NCBI GenBank assembly: GCA_964019155.1
Contig: OZ025240.1
Location: forward strand, 26,518,036-26,582,035
Source: Osedax fenrisi
Taxonomy: Eukaryota > Annelida > Polychaeta > Sabellida > Siboglinidae
Direction: 5' to 3'
DNA length: 64,000 nucleotides
The notes beneath the pieces are model-generated. The model made no database searches and was not told the DNA's origin. It saw only the letters and a program-made list of their open reading frames with translations. Within the stretch, counting starts at the first letter, position 1; each line of letters opens with the position of its first letter. The position numbers and the translations under genes are program-made. Below, piece by piece: positions 25,121 to 38,773 of this stretch.

Positions 25121-25574
25121 CAAAGATTTTGCGAAGCAAAGATATAACACTCCCTATGCATGCAACGTAATTTAGTAATAGCCCCAACCGCTGCTAGCAG
25201 TAGTATCGAAATCATTGAAATAGATTTAGGTTCGGCTCTGTTTGCATACAACAATGTTTTCATTGCTCTATTAAATTACATGCAATATAAATTAGCTTTT
25301 ACTCACTAAATATATATTTATAGCATTTAAAACATACATATCATATTTGTTTGTTATATATTAGTAATGAACACTTAGTTTTCATCATATAAATATTAAT
25401 TTAAAGCATATTATTTAACATTTTAAAAGTGTATAGTTAAATACGAATTTACATTATAAACAACGCATAGTTCCTAAAAGTAACCCGCTATAGGTGGCAC
25501 CAGGGTATTTTGTATACAAATTCGAATTACACGATTTCGCGTAAGTGTTATATCTTTCCTTCGGAAAATCTTTG
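25121..25574. mobile_element. CAAAGATTTT-family MITE, complete copy
   Basis: 31-bp inverted ends: CAAAGATTTTGCGAAGCAAA then GATATAACACT on the left, mirrored on the right with one changed base pair. ATATAAT lies immediately outside both ends (7-bp target duplication). Each end is itself a small hairpin around CGAAG. No coding capacity. A diverged copy is at 56267-56811 and bare hairpins are at 19613 and 22454. It sits inside the 23716-28986 transposon. Confidence 0.85.
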
Positions 25575-27027
25575 ATATAATTATGAAAGAAAGTCGTATA
25601 TGTAAATCCATATATGTTACAATGTATTTCATTTGAAGTAATTATAATATTAATTTCTGATCAGTAATTCGACTTATTAATGTGTTTACTAATAATATAT
25701 AGGTTATATAATGTATAAAATATATTATTATTTCTATGGTATTAATATTATAAACCATATGTTTGGTAAATAGTTTATGTATATATATATATATATGTAT
25801 ACAATTATATGCTTATGATTATATGATATTATTTATAATACATAATTTATAATAATTATATAGATATTTGTCAATAAATAATGAATGTTATCTTATTCCT
25901 AATTTCAATTAATTATTATATGATTTTATATAATATTATTCTACATATAGGTTGTGTATATTTTCACTGTTTCATTAATTTCCTAAAGTCAGTTGATAGA
26001 AAATAATTATCCTATGTAACATATTCTCTAGAACCACATGCGTATGAATGTTTACATTATTCAGCATAGTATACGTTATGTAGAACAATTAAAGTTAGGC
26101 TCTATCGATATTCTATAGAATTTATTTAATTAATGCATTTTATTGTTAACTTTTTTCATTGTTATTTCTATTTTATTTATTATATCTAACTTAATGTAGC
26201 TACATTATAATATTTATATATTGAACATTTTGTTAACAACATTTTTGTTTATTCATATAAATTGTTATATTTATTTAACGACATTTTCACTTAATATTTA
26301 TTTTATATTGTATACAACATTTTTCAAATCTATTCACTAATACAACACATATATATAATTAATTATTAAAGTTTATATTTTTAAATTATATTTTAATATT
26401 GTTAATTTCTCTAGATCCTGCATATATGTATGCAGATCCTGCATCCATTATACTATACAATATATATAGACATAAATAATTCATCGTACATTATTAATTT
26501 ATATATTATTATATATTCTAATTTATACACAACGCTGTTAAATATACAGACACACATTATAACACATAGTTCATTGAACAGTTTTATTTTATATTTACTA
26601 TTCTAAAGGCTACAATTAAAAATAAATTAAATCAATAATACAATTAAAATTCGCCATACAATTCAATATCTTATTATGCAATACTTTTTGATTCATTTGA
26701 TTTTACAGTTTGATTTACATAGAAATCGATATTTGTGTTATAAATATAGTTTACATGTATCGTATATTTTAACATTACATTGATATGTATATTCATTTAT
26801 TTATTATAAATATAATTTTATTAATGTAACATGTTCACCGAATACTTATACACTTAAATACCATCATAGGTGTAGATATATTATATATGTAATCATGTGT
26901 CTATTAAATATTCCATTATAGTATATTGATAATAATCAATATTAGTAATCGATAATGATATCATTTAATAATTATATTTCCGTATTAAATATATTAACAA
27001 ATATATTAATTATCATATTTTGTTAAT
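25575..27027. other. AT-rich interior of the 5.27-kb transposon
   Basis: No open frame of note, no transposase motif and no repeat I recognise. Confidence 0.5.
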
Positions 27028-28491
<1,464 letters not shown>

Positions 28492-28986
28492 CACTTATTT
28501 AAATCAAATTATGTAATCTATTATTTATTTTATTCCTATAGGAATATATATATAGAAATAATGTAGATAATATCTACTAGATACATAGGTTACATTAGTA
28601 GGTTGCCTTTAGTTCACATAATGTAACTTAGTTTAAATCACTGAAATAAATTGAAGTATGCGTGATAAGTATTCTTATAGCTTGAAAATGGTATCATCAA
28701 TATAACAATTCATTTGATTGGTTGAAAAATGATAACTACTTTCGCCATCTATTGGATGTTTCACCCGGCCAATATTAAAACCACATGGCCCGTATTACAA
28801 ACATTGTTTGCAATACGGGCCGGGCACATTTTCGACGATAAATAACATTTTTACAAAAATTTAAATTGTAATGTTATTGACGTTTATAATATCTAAATCG
28901 TGATAAAATTTCATTAATTTATAATCATAAATAAAAAAGTTATTTGATACCATAAAAAGTGGCCCGTATTAGACATAATTCCCCTA

Positions 28987-29570
28987 GTACTTCGTTTGTA
29001 ACTTTTTTAGACCAATGTACGTTTAATATCATTCGTAGAATTCAAATGTATGTGCCATCAAGTTGTTTGAGTAGTGTTTTGTGAGGGTCCAAGTCTCACA
29101 TTCGTACAGCAGAACTGATTCAACTGTGGTGTAAATGAGCCTGCTTTTTAGTTTCCTACTAAGAGTTGATTTCCAGTTATTCCTCATTTGATTATATGTT
29201 CTCCAAGTAAGCGCTTTTCTGATTTGCAAATATGTTGCAATGTAGGTATAGTCCTAGTCTCCATTCACCTAGCTATAGCTATAGGCACTTGAAGTCTTCA
29301 ACCATTTTCAAATGTTACCCATCTATAGCTTTGATTTCAAAATGTTGATTAGTATTGAAACTCGTGTATTTCGTTTTCCCTGTATGCATACTTATTCCTG
29401 CTTTTCGAATCGAGTGATCATCTCTTGGGCATCTTTGATACCTTCACTTACTAATTAAATATCATCTGTAAAGTCATTATCTGTAACAGTGATAGGTGGT
29501 ACTCTTTTCCTTAGTTGGAAACCTAGCTTATCGTATCTTCCTTATAAAGTTGTTCTCAACAGGACCGATG
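28987..29570 (-). mobile_element. 5' half of the LINE relic split by a transposon
   Basis: On the minus strand: PPITVTDNDFTDDI (the degraded RT catalytic xADD block, about 29461-29502), then MRNNWKSTLSRKLKSRLIY and TTVESVLLYECETWTLTKH, then MILNVHWSKKVTNEV ending at the transposon border. It continues at 23715. Stops and shifts make it inactive. Confidence 0.85.
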
Positions 29571-29695
29571 CTTATTAGGTATATATACCAACACCCTAAT
29601 GGAAATTATTTTCTAACGATTGTAGTTTTACAAATTATTTATGGATATTTCTAATTTTAATACATTATCTAGAATGTATATTCATATATTAAATA

Positions 29696-29745
<50 letters not shown>

Positions 29746-29966
29746 CGCATATTTTAATTAATATGGGGTGTCGGTATTTGTAACTCTATTAAAACTATGG
29801 ACACCATTAGAAAAACTACCTACAAATACGATAGGATAACAAATCCGCTAGATGGAACCATTTATTTAAGATACAACCACTAATGTCGCTTTCATTTAAA
29901 ATAATAACACACGCAATTAAAATAGATACAATTATATAATTTATTAAATATAATACATTTTCTATG

Positions 29967-30005
<39 letters not shown>

Positions 30006-31055
30006 TGATGTATTTTAATACATATTAATAATGATAATCGATAATAAACTGATAATCTTTATACTAAAATAAACAATTGTTTAATTTTAGAAAATGGTTA
30101 TAAACATACGATATGTGTAAAACTATCTATAACACACGTGATTTCGGATAGAGAGGAACTTATTGGTTAATGGAGTCACGTGGATTATAGTGTTCATTAT
30201 AGTGTCGGTATTGGCTATTGTTAGTGTATTTATAAACTGACTACGTAACAGAAAATAAATATTATATTTAAATTATTTGTTGTTTCCAATTAGAATCTAA
30301 ATGTTCTATTGAAATTAGTAATACATTTTAAATATTCTTGAAGTAAAATGAAATTTAATATTTAATTTTTTTGTTAATTTTTAAATTTTTTATTAAATAA
30401 TAAAATTACACATATTTGTTGGTCAACATTTTAATATAAAATACACTTTCTTTATTATGAGATACATATATATCTGACATTATCCCCCTATATATATCTG
30501 ACATTGTTAGCGTTTATATCTATAGATAGATCTATCTTATAAGCATAGATCTAGCTTATAAGCGCATATACTATATATAATATTACATTTACATTGTATT
30601 CTAATGTAAATGTTATGATGTATGTATTCTAATTATGATTATCCTTAATAAAAATCTAGGTGAACTGTTGAGATGTAAACAAGACACATCATTATAATCA
30701 GTAGTGAATTAGTAATGACTCATTACTAATGACCTGATAGATATTGTTCTCATATCACATTTATGTAGGGATACGTAGCAATTAATATGATATATATATA
30801 TATATAATATATATATATATACATATAGGTATGACTTCTATGTAAGATTGATAAATGTACGAGTGTATTATATTACTTTAGAAATATTAGAGATATACTA
30901 AATGTGTATTTGATAAATGTATATAATGAGTATTTGAGGATTACGGGTATGAATTATGTATAGTATATATAATATATATATATAGTATATAGCTTAGTAG
31001 TACTACTATAGTATAATAGCAGTAGTATACTACTACTACTATAGGATACTATATT
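29571..31055. other. AT-rich non-coding DNA
   Basis: (TA)n at about 29699-29742, 29971-30003 and 30789-30822. Apart from the weak frame at 30151-30240 nothing is assignable. Confidence 0.45.
30151..30240 (+). CDS. Possible last exon ending in a membrane tail
   Basis: After an AG at about 30149-30150 the frame reads ERNLLVNGVTWIIVFIIVSV and LAIVSVFIN, then stops. AATAAA follows at 30254-30259. It looks like a tail-anchored membrane segment, but T-rich DNA produces hydrophobic frames easily and no upstream exon was found. Confidence 0.2.
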   Translation, partial: ERNLLVNGVTWIIVFIIVSVLAIVSVFIN

Positions 31056-31059
31056 TTTA

Positions 31060-31185
31060 TTGTTATTTTGTGGAGTTCTTTCATCCCAAATAATGCATTT
31101 TTTACAGATGCATCCAATAACTTAGATGAAGTATTCACTTAAGTGTACTTATAACCATATGGCTCTAATGTCCCTTCGAAGACCT
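31060..31185 (-). mobile_element. SINE fragment (3' body and tail)
   Basis: Shares the body of SINE copy A: GGAGTTCTTTCATCCC, AACTTAGATGAAG, TATAACCATATGGCT and TAATGTCCCTTCGAAG in the same order. The promoter head is absent here. A head fragment in the same orientation is at 35290-35375. Confidence 0.75.
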
Positions 31186-31195
31186 CTATCACGAA

Positions 31196-31880
31196 GTTCT
31201 CTACATCATATCGTACTATCACGTTACATCATATCGTACTGACATATTCTAGTACAATGTACTTTCACATTACATCATATCGTACTTTCACCTTCCAGCA
31301 CACCATGCTGTCACCATCCAGCACAACGTAATGTAATGTTCCATCATATCGTACTGTCACCATCCAGCACACCATGCTGTCACCATCCAGCACAACGTAA
31401 TGTAATGTTCCATCATATCGTACTGTCACCATCCAGCACACCATGCTGTCACCATCCAGCACAACGTAATGTAATGTTCCATCATATCGTACTGTCACCA
31501 TCCAGCACACCATGCTGTCACCATCCAGCACAACGTAATGTAATGTTCCATCATATCGTACTGTCACCATCCAGCACACCATGCTGTCACCATCCAGCAC
31601 AACGTAATGTAATGTTCCATCATATCGTACTGTCACCATCCAGCACACCATGCTGTCACCATCCAGCACAACGTAATGTAATGTTCCATCATATCGTACT
31701 GTCACCATCCAGCACACCATGCTGTCACCATCCAGCACAACGTAATGTAATGTTCCATCATATCGTACTGTCACCATCCAGCACACCATGCTGTCACCAT
31801 CCAGCACAACGTAATGTAATGTTCCATCATATCGTACTGTCACCTTCCAGAATAACGTACTGTAATGTTCCATCGTACCA
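31196..31880. repeat. 69-bp minisatellite, eight units plus a partial
   Basis: Units begin CATCATATCGTACTGTCACC at 31273 (variant), 31342, 31411, 31480, 31549, 31618, 31687 and 31756, with a diverged partial at 31825. Central units appear identical. Each contains two half-copies of CTGTCACCATCCAGCACA. Because 69 is divisible by three, both strands stay open for about 190-215 codons. I read this as an artefact, not as a protein. Confidence 0.95.
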
Positions 31881-32010
31881 TATATTAACTCAATCGTGTT
31901 TATTATAGGCATCATTTAAAAAATGTGACAGTATACTGTCACTATCGGTGCATTTTATAGTCTGAGACTGCGCATATACGCTTTAGATTTGAGCATCATT
32001 TACATCACTA

Positions 32011-32615
32011 CACTGTTAAAAATAAGGGTATAACATCATGAATTATATGGTATAACATATGGAAATACGAGTTATACCATACAATTACGTTAAATGGTAT
32101 AAGATCACATATTATATGGTATAATATTTGATTTTTTTAGTTATACCATATAGTTTAATTGAAATGGTATAAGATCACACATTATATAGTATAACATTTG
32201 TTTTTTTTTAGTTATACCATATAGCTTAATTTAAATGGTATAAGATTACGAATGATATTGTATAACATTCGTAATTTTTAGTTATACCATTATCTATTAA
32301 ATATAATGGTATAACTTTATGAATTATATGGTATACAATATGGAAATACCAGTTATACCATAACATTTTAAAATTAAGTTTAAATTTGATTGAAAATAAA
32401 ATGTATAAGAAATATAATTCATAATAGTATCCTTCATAATATAATTAATATAACAGTTTACTTATTGTTGTGTTATATTATTATAGACATAGCATTTATT
32501 GCTTCTAATTGCAATTAAACTTGTTTTCAGAAACTATATAGATTCCCCATAGGGAAATATGTATACATATACATATTTCCTATATTTTATATACAAATAC
32601 TTATAATTATTCGAG

Positions 32616-32676
<61 letters not shown>

Positions 32677-33014
32677 ATGTGTGTGTGTATGTGTGTGTGT
32701 GTGTGTGCGTGTATAAATATATACTATACATATTAATAATAACATATTGATTTAATTAATTATATATTACCTTCATATAAAATCTAAGTGATATTTTGAA
32801 TAGAACTATAAAAAACTATTGTTATAAATTTATTTACAATACAAGCTAATAGGCATAATTTGTATATTATATATAATTCCCAGAATTAACTTATAATCAA
32901 CCCATAATTCCATAATTTCATTTTATTTATTTACACATTATATTTCCACTCTACACTCAACATGAGAAGCATCTATTTTTCAACTCATTACAATATACAT
33001 AAGGTATTTATACT

Positions 33015-33045
<31 letters not shown>

Positions 33046-33447
33046 CACAAATTATATTATATTATATATATAATATAAAAGTTTATATAATATATAATTT
33101 CATAATATATTTATATATTATTTATAATATATAATTAAATTGTTAGAATATTATTATATAATTATATATATATATGTTATAACGTCAAAGTTGTAGATAT
33201 ATCGATTAATGTAATATACATTTAAATCTATTTAGCATTATGTAACAGAAATCGATATATCTACATTAAAACTTTAAACTAGATTTCGGTGTCTCGTTCT
33301 GTGTTAATTGTATAGCCATAGCCATGCATGGCCATACATGTAAATGTTGTTATCGTCTGTCAAGTATATTTCGTTATTTTTCTATAGAATAAATTCCACT
33401 AGGTGAGATTGCCTCATTCTTCGTTATGCATATCATCAGGTATGTAC

Positions 33448-33490
<43 letters not shown>

Positions 33491-34416
33491 ATTATTATTA
33501 TGTTATATAATTATTATGTTCAACAGGTCTTTGCTTTGATTAATAAATTATATTAGAACATTCACTTTATTACATATATATATTATAAAATTATGATAAC
33601 TATATGCTATAGAATATAATATTGTATACATATTAATATGCAGGAAACTGAAGAATTATTTGCAGACTTTCAAATTCATTTAAAATATTAGAAAAACGGC
33701 CGGAGAGGGATGAAAAAGCATATAACGTGTATACAAAAATATATAAACGAATATATTGATGTGCTAGGTAGCGTTAATACGTAAACTGATCAAACAGGTA
33801 ATTTAGTTATCTAATTAATAACATTAGTTAAATATCTATATAAAATAAATATGCAATTATATTTTATTACTCCATATGGATAATATACTATATATATCCA
33901 TATATGGTCAATTATTTATTTTATTTTTAGCTCACAATGTAATTAAATTTAATAATATTACTAATAGTTATATATATATATATATATAAATATGTTAACT
34001 GTTGTACAAATATTATCAATATCCTTCTATCCTTAATCAAATATAGATTATAAAGTCTATAATTAAATAAATAATATAATTTTTCCAAAAATAGATGCGG
34101 GAATCTTATATTTTATGATGGGAGTTTGCGAATTATTGAAAAATGAATTTACAATGAAAATAAAAATAAGGTTACTTAATAATTATTTAATAACTATAGA
34201 TTTAATATTATAGTTATTTTATGATTTTTTGTATGCTAATTCAAAAGTATAGTATACTCTATTATATATATATAACTGCTATTGGATTTTTCTAATTACA
34301 ATTCTAACCTATACTTTATATAGTATTATCATAGATGATATTAACTGTATAAAGTTTCTTATACGATACATATGTATACTATTATATAATATGCAATATT
34401 ATTATATACTCGAGTA

Positions 34417-34475
<59 letters not shown>

Positions 34476-35277
34476 TATATATAACTTATATAAATATTTT
34501 AATTTTAATTGCAGGAAATAATGACTCCATATATCAGAAAAGAGGATGCTTATTATGTGTGTCGATAATTGTTTGGTTTTCGTTCAAAATAATTTATTTC
34601 GTATAGAATAAAATATATTTTATTAAGTGGTATTGTTAATTTTATTTGTTTCATAACATGTCCTACAAACATTAATTGTTTATGTAATTTTGTATCACGT
34701 TATTTATTTTAAAATGTATCTGTTAATTAACAATATTGTTAACATATATGTGGTTTTTAGAAAATAAATTATCATTATAAATGTCGATTCCATATATAAA
34801 TTAATAATATAGAATAGTAAGTTATTATAAGCACTGGTATAACTTTAAATAAAATATAGTATAACTTTTAATAAATTATGGTATAACTTTATATAATATA
34901 TGGTATAAATGTTAATAAAATATGGTATAACTTTATATAAAATATGGTATAAATTTTAATAAATTATGGAATAACTTTATATAATATATGGTATAAATGT
35001 TAATAAAATATGGTATAACTTTATATCAAATATGGTATAAATTTTAATAAATTATGGAATAACTTTGTATAAAATATGGTATAACTTTTTATAAAATATG
35101 GTATAACTTTATATAATATATGGTTTAATTATGGTATAACTTTATATAAAATATTTTATAACTTTTTATAAAATATGGTATAACTTTTTTAATTAGTTAT
35201 ACCGTAAATGGTATACCAGGGCGCCACGGGGTTATACCATTTTGTAATCAATGTTATACCATTTATTTCTAACAGTG
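32011..35277. mobile_element. 3.27-kb element with CACTGTTA ends and GGTATAAC subterminal repeats
   Basis: The left end CACTGTTAAAAATAA followed by GGGTATAACAT is mirrored at the right (ATGTTATACC, ATTTATTTCTAACAGTG). TA flanks both ends. Blocks with GGTATAAC or GTTATACC recur at 32030-32370 and, as many roughly 22-bp units, at 34830-35200. The interior has splice-like sites (for example TTGCAG before 34517 with a short frame to a TAA at about 34570) but no recognisable transposase. CACTG ends with subterminal repeats recall CACTA-type elements, but the TA flank fits Tc1/mariner-type better, so the superfamily is open. Confidence 0.6.
32622..32715. repeat. (TA)n/(TG)n microsatellite
   Basis: TA run at 32622-32667, then TGTG-rich sequence to about 32711. 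Lies inside the CACTG-ended element. Confidence 0.9.
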
Positions 35278-35289
35278 TAGTTATGACCT

Positions 35290-35375
35290 ATTGTAATGGT
35301 CCGGACGGGGTTTAAACCATTGTCCTACTGATTGTGTATCTGATGCCTTATACAACTGAGCTACATAGGCAGTTT
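35290..35375 (-). mobile_element. SINE fragment (tRNA-like head)
   Basis: The minus strand reads CTGCCTATGTAGCTCAGTTG (A box) through a damaged B box (GGTTTAAACC) to CCGTCCGGACCATTAC, matching the head of SINE copy A. It begins 13 bp beyond the CACTG-ended element. Confidence 0.75.
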
Positions 35376-35382
35376 GTATATA

Positions 35383-35387
<5 letters not shown>

Positions 35388-35432
<45 letters not shown>
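35388..35432. repeat. (TA)n microsatellite
   Basis: Pure TA run next to the SINE head. Confidence 0.9.
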
Positions 35433-35434
<2 letters not shown>

Positions 35435-35594
35435 TATATACGTGACAATAACGATACATATTTAATATTATGTAACCATGTTTATAAGTAATATTAGTTT
35501 TGCATCTATACACTTTAGATAGCCTATAGGCTATAACTATAGATAACTATAGTTATAATGTTATATCATTCAACTACTATAGTATGTATATAAG

Positions 35595-35978
35595 CCCAGC
35601 AAACAGTAAGAGCAGCATAATAGCAGCATAACAGCAAATGCTAGAGCCTCAAATGTTTACATTGTGCTATTATGCTGCTATATAATGTCTATTATGCTGC
35701 TATTATGCTGCTATTAATTTGTAATGATATTATGCAGCTGTTATGCTGCTGTTATTATAATAGCAGCATAATAGACATTTAAAATTAATAGCAGCATAAT
35801 ATCAGCATAATAGCAGCATAACAGCAGCATACCAGCTGCATAATATCATTACAAATTAATAGCAGCATAATAGCAGCATAATAGACATTTAATAGCAGCA
35901 TAATAGCACAATGTAAACATTTGAGGCTCTAGCATTTGCTGTTATGCTGCTATTATGCTGCTCTTACTGTTTGCTGGG
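35595..35978. mobile_element. Foldback MITE, GCTGCTATTAT family, copy 3
   Basis: Starts CCCAGCAAACAGTAAGAG and ends CTCTTACTGTTTGCTGGG. The arms are nearly fully complementary, including GCTAGAGCCTCAAATG on the left and its inverse on the right. It is the cleanest of the three copies and is smaller than copy 1. No target duplication is evident. Confidence 0.85.
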
Positions 35979-36639
35979 AGTGCATGAAATCGGGATTTAA
36001 TTTAAGATAAGATATAATTTAAGCAATTTTATATTATTATTTTATTATTTTAACTTATAAGGTTCTATAGAATATGATATAATCTTGAAGAATTATCTGT
36101 AATACTACCAGGTGGTATAAAATCATCGAATTAATCTATAACTTTATTTACGATATCGAGTAATTTTAAGTTAATGAAATATTTAAGTTAATGCAATATT
36201 GAAGTTAATGAAATATTGAAGTTTGTTATGTTGTCTATAAATTGAATTCGTGTGGAAGCAATACAAAGATCATATAGGATCATTTATACTTTGAATTATG
36301 GTTTTTGAATTATATGCAAATTCTTTCATCAGTTCGAATTTATAGCTATACTTAGAACTTTTAATATATCAGTTTTTAATTTTCTGAAATTATTTTTGTA
36401 AACTTTCATAGATCATTAATATATCTGACATTATTGATTTTATATACAGCTATTCTATTATATAATGTCTATTGTTAGTATTCCATACTTTTGCTAATCC
36501 TGTTATTTTTAGTTTTTCACTTCTATTAAATGTTCCTTCATACCATATGTTTTATACAATATGGTATATTATGTAAAACAGCACTGCATAGTGCATTCAA
36601 ATTCTGAGCCAATCGAATTTCAATATAATATTGAAATTC
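35979..36639. other. Probably decayed flank of the hAT-like relic
   Basis: On the minus strand around 36480-36540 a frame reads GTFNRSEKLKITGLAK, possibly a continuation of the relic at 36640-37467, but it cannot be followed further. A tandem AAGTTAATGAAATATT repeat lies at 36168-36225. Confidence 0.35.
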
Positions 36640-37050
36640 TTTTGCCACATATTTAATAAAGGAAGATCTACTAATTCTTCAAACCACAATCCTGTTTTCC
36701 TTACTGTATTTGCTGATTCTCCATCAATGGTTATTCCAGCAAATTTTAATTTTAGTTTATCATCTGAAATATCTAATACTTTAATTTATGTACAAAATAA
36801 GTGTAATACTCCGCTTGAACCTATGTCCTCTGAAAGGTCCACAGCAACAAATTGTATTTGTATTATTTATCTTTATGAACACGAATTTATTATCCCTTTG
36901 ACGAATATCCACCGATCCATTAATTTGAATAGAACATTTTATATATTCTTCTAATTCTTTATAAAGAGTTTTCTTAATAGATTTTTCTATGATTGATAGA
37001 ATTTCTTTAAACAGATGTTCTTTATTATAGTGCATTTCTTATCTAGTTGG

Positions 37051-37104
<54 letters not shown>

Positions 37105-37467
37105 TAATCTGATTCTCTGTGCAAATTATTGAGGGTAGTGATCTTGCGGATAAAGTTAATATTTTTGAATCATTATAGATATGCAATGCTATCCTAATCA
37201 ATGTCTTATTATTATTTTTATTTTTATTTTTTATTATTTGTATCCATGGATGTTACTCTTCTCATTCTACAGACTTTTCTTCTTTTGTAAATCTACTGCA
37301 CATTTGTGAATATTACTAAATAAATGATCAATAACTCTTCCCAATTTATATTTACTGTCACATCTTATTCCATTTGTAATATAAATATTTCCATGTTGAG
37401 TCATATGTTTCAATTCTGGTTCAAATTGACAGAAAATTAGGATTGAATTAAGACTGAAACTTCTCAA
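36640..37467 (-). pseudogene. hAT-like transposase relic
   Basis: Minus-strand pieces in order: MTQHGNIYITNGIRCDSKYK and LGRVIDHLFSNIHKCAVDL (37400-37280); NKEHLFKEILSIIEKSIKK and YIKCSIQINGSVDIRQRDNK (37030-36885); after a frameshift, QFVAVDLSEDIGSSGVLHLF (about 36860-36795); after a stop, LKFAGITIDGESANTVRKTG with LWFEELVDL (about 36750-36660). The TDGxSANxGxxxGLW signature is typical of the hAT transposase core in ZMYM/KIAA1586-like proteins. At least one frameshift and one stop break it. It abuts the truncated MITE at 37451. Confidence 0.65.
37049..37100. repeat. (TA)n microsatellite
   Basis: TA run interrupting the hAT-like relic. Confidence 0.9.
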
Positions 37468-38281
37468 GAATATACAAATGTATCAATAAAATATAACACT
37501 ATAGTGTAATATATAATATATAATATATCATATATAAATAATATATATATTATTAAAAAATAAAGCATCTAAAATTATATATATATATAATTTCTATATT
37601 TGTTATCAAATATTCATTAAGTTATACGCATATATCTAGAGGTCATATAACTCCCTAATACGGACAGTGTCCGACGGACACTGTCCGTCGGACACCCTAT
37701 AGGGTATATATATAACCAATCTGAGCGAAGCGTATGAACTATTCTAATTTTCATAAAAAATCTCGTTCGTTATAATATTAATACCACCAATAAAGCTAAA
37801 TCTAAATTGGTTAATATTTAGATACTTAAATTGCATTATTAATTAAAAAAATAATAAAAATAAATAAAATATTAACTAATTAAATTAGAATAAATTATTC
37901 ATAAAATTAATTATAAAGAATTTAATTGTAATTTGTATGATTGTATCATCAATAATATATAGTTTATATAATGTTATATAGGGTGTCCGTATTATAACAC
38001 AGGGTATCCGTATTCGGACACAGGTACCGAATACGGACACCCCCCTTATGTATACATATATGGAATTAAAAGATTAAATACAATTTTAAAATCACAATAA
38101 AATCACAAATAAATCACAATGGAAACTATAATCATATAATATTATATATATTGTATAATATATATTATATATAATAAAATAATATATATTAATATATTAT
38201 AATTTTTGAATACAAATAATGAGTCATAAAATGTTAATACCATTTATTGTTAAAGTGTCCGTATCAGGTTATTTTTCTCTA
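37451..38281. mobile_element. Truncated copy of the TAGGGGAAAGTAACC family
   Basis: Co-linear with 50385-51046: both contain CTCAAGAATATACAAATGTA, TTTCTATATTTGTTATCAAA, ATATCTAGAGGTCATATA, ACGGACAC motifs and a right end GTGTCCGTATYAGGTTA. The right end finishes TCTCTA, the inverse of TAGAGA. The first roughly 280 bp, including the left inverted end, are missing. The hAT-like relic occupies that side. Confidence 0.7.
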
Positions 38282-38501
38282 CATATATGACCTATAGTAT
38301 AGGTCATTAAATCATATATTTAAATATGCAATTTGTTGTACTGGGTGGGCAATTTATATTTACATGTTATTTCATGCACTAATATATAGTGGTTGGGTTA
38401 GTGGCAGCGATACGGGTAGTAATATAAATATCAGCAGAAATAACGGTATCAATGTCGTAAAAAGTAGAAATATTAGTCGCACTATAGTAGTACAATAATA
38501 A

Positions 38502-38504
<3 letters not shown>

Positions 38505-38587
<83 letters not shown>
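38505..38587. repeat. (TA)n microsatellite, about 41 units
   Basis: One of the longest pure TA runs in the window. Confidence 0.95.
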
Positions 38588-38590
<3 letters not shown>

Positions 38591-38773
38591 AATATCGATA
38601 TACCAGTAGCAGTATCGGCATCACTAACAGGATATAATGGGAATTAACTAAGTATATATATATATATATATATATATACTGAGTTAATACCAGTTATATA
38701 TGTGTGTATATGTGATTGCCTAATTATATATAATCATAAATATATAATTAATATATAATTATAAATTATATAA

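Noticed and set aside
31265..31915. 190- and 216-codon repeat-protein frames on opposite strands.
   Set aside because: The 69-bp unit is a multiple of three, so both strands are open automatically. No flanking coding sequence, splice sites or family match.
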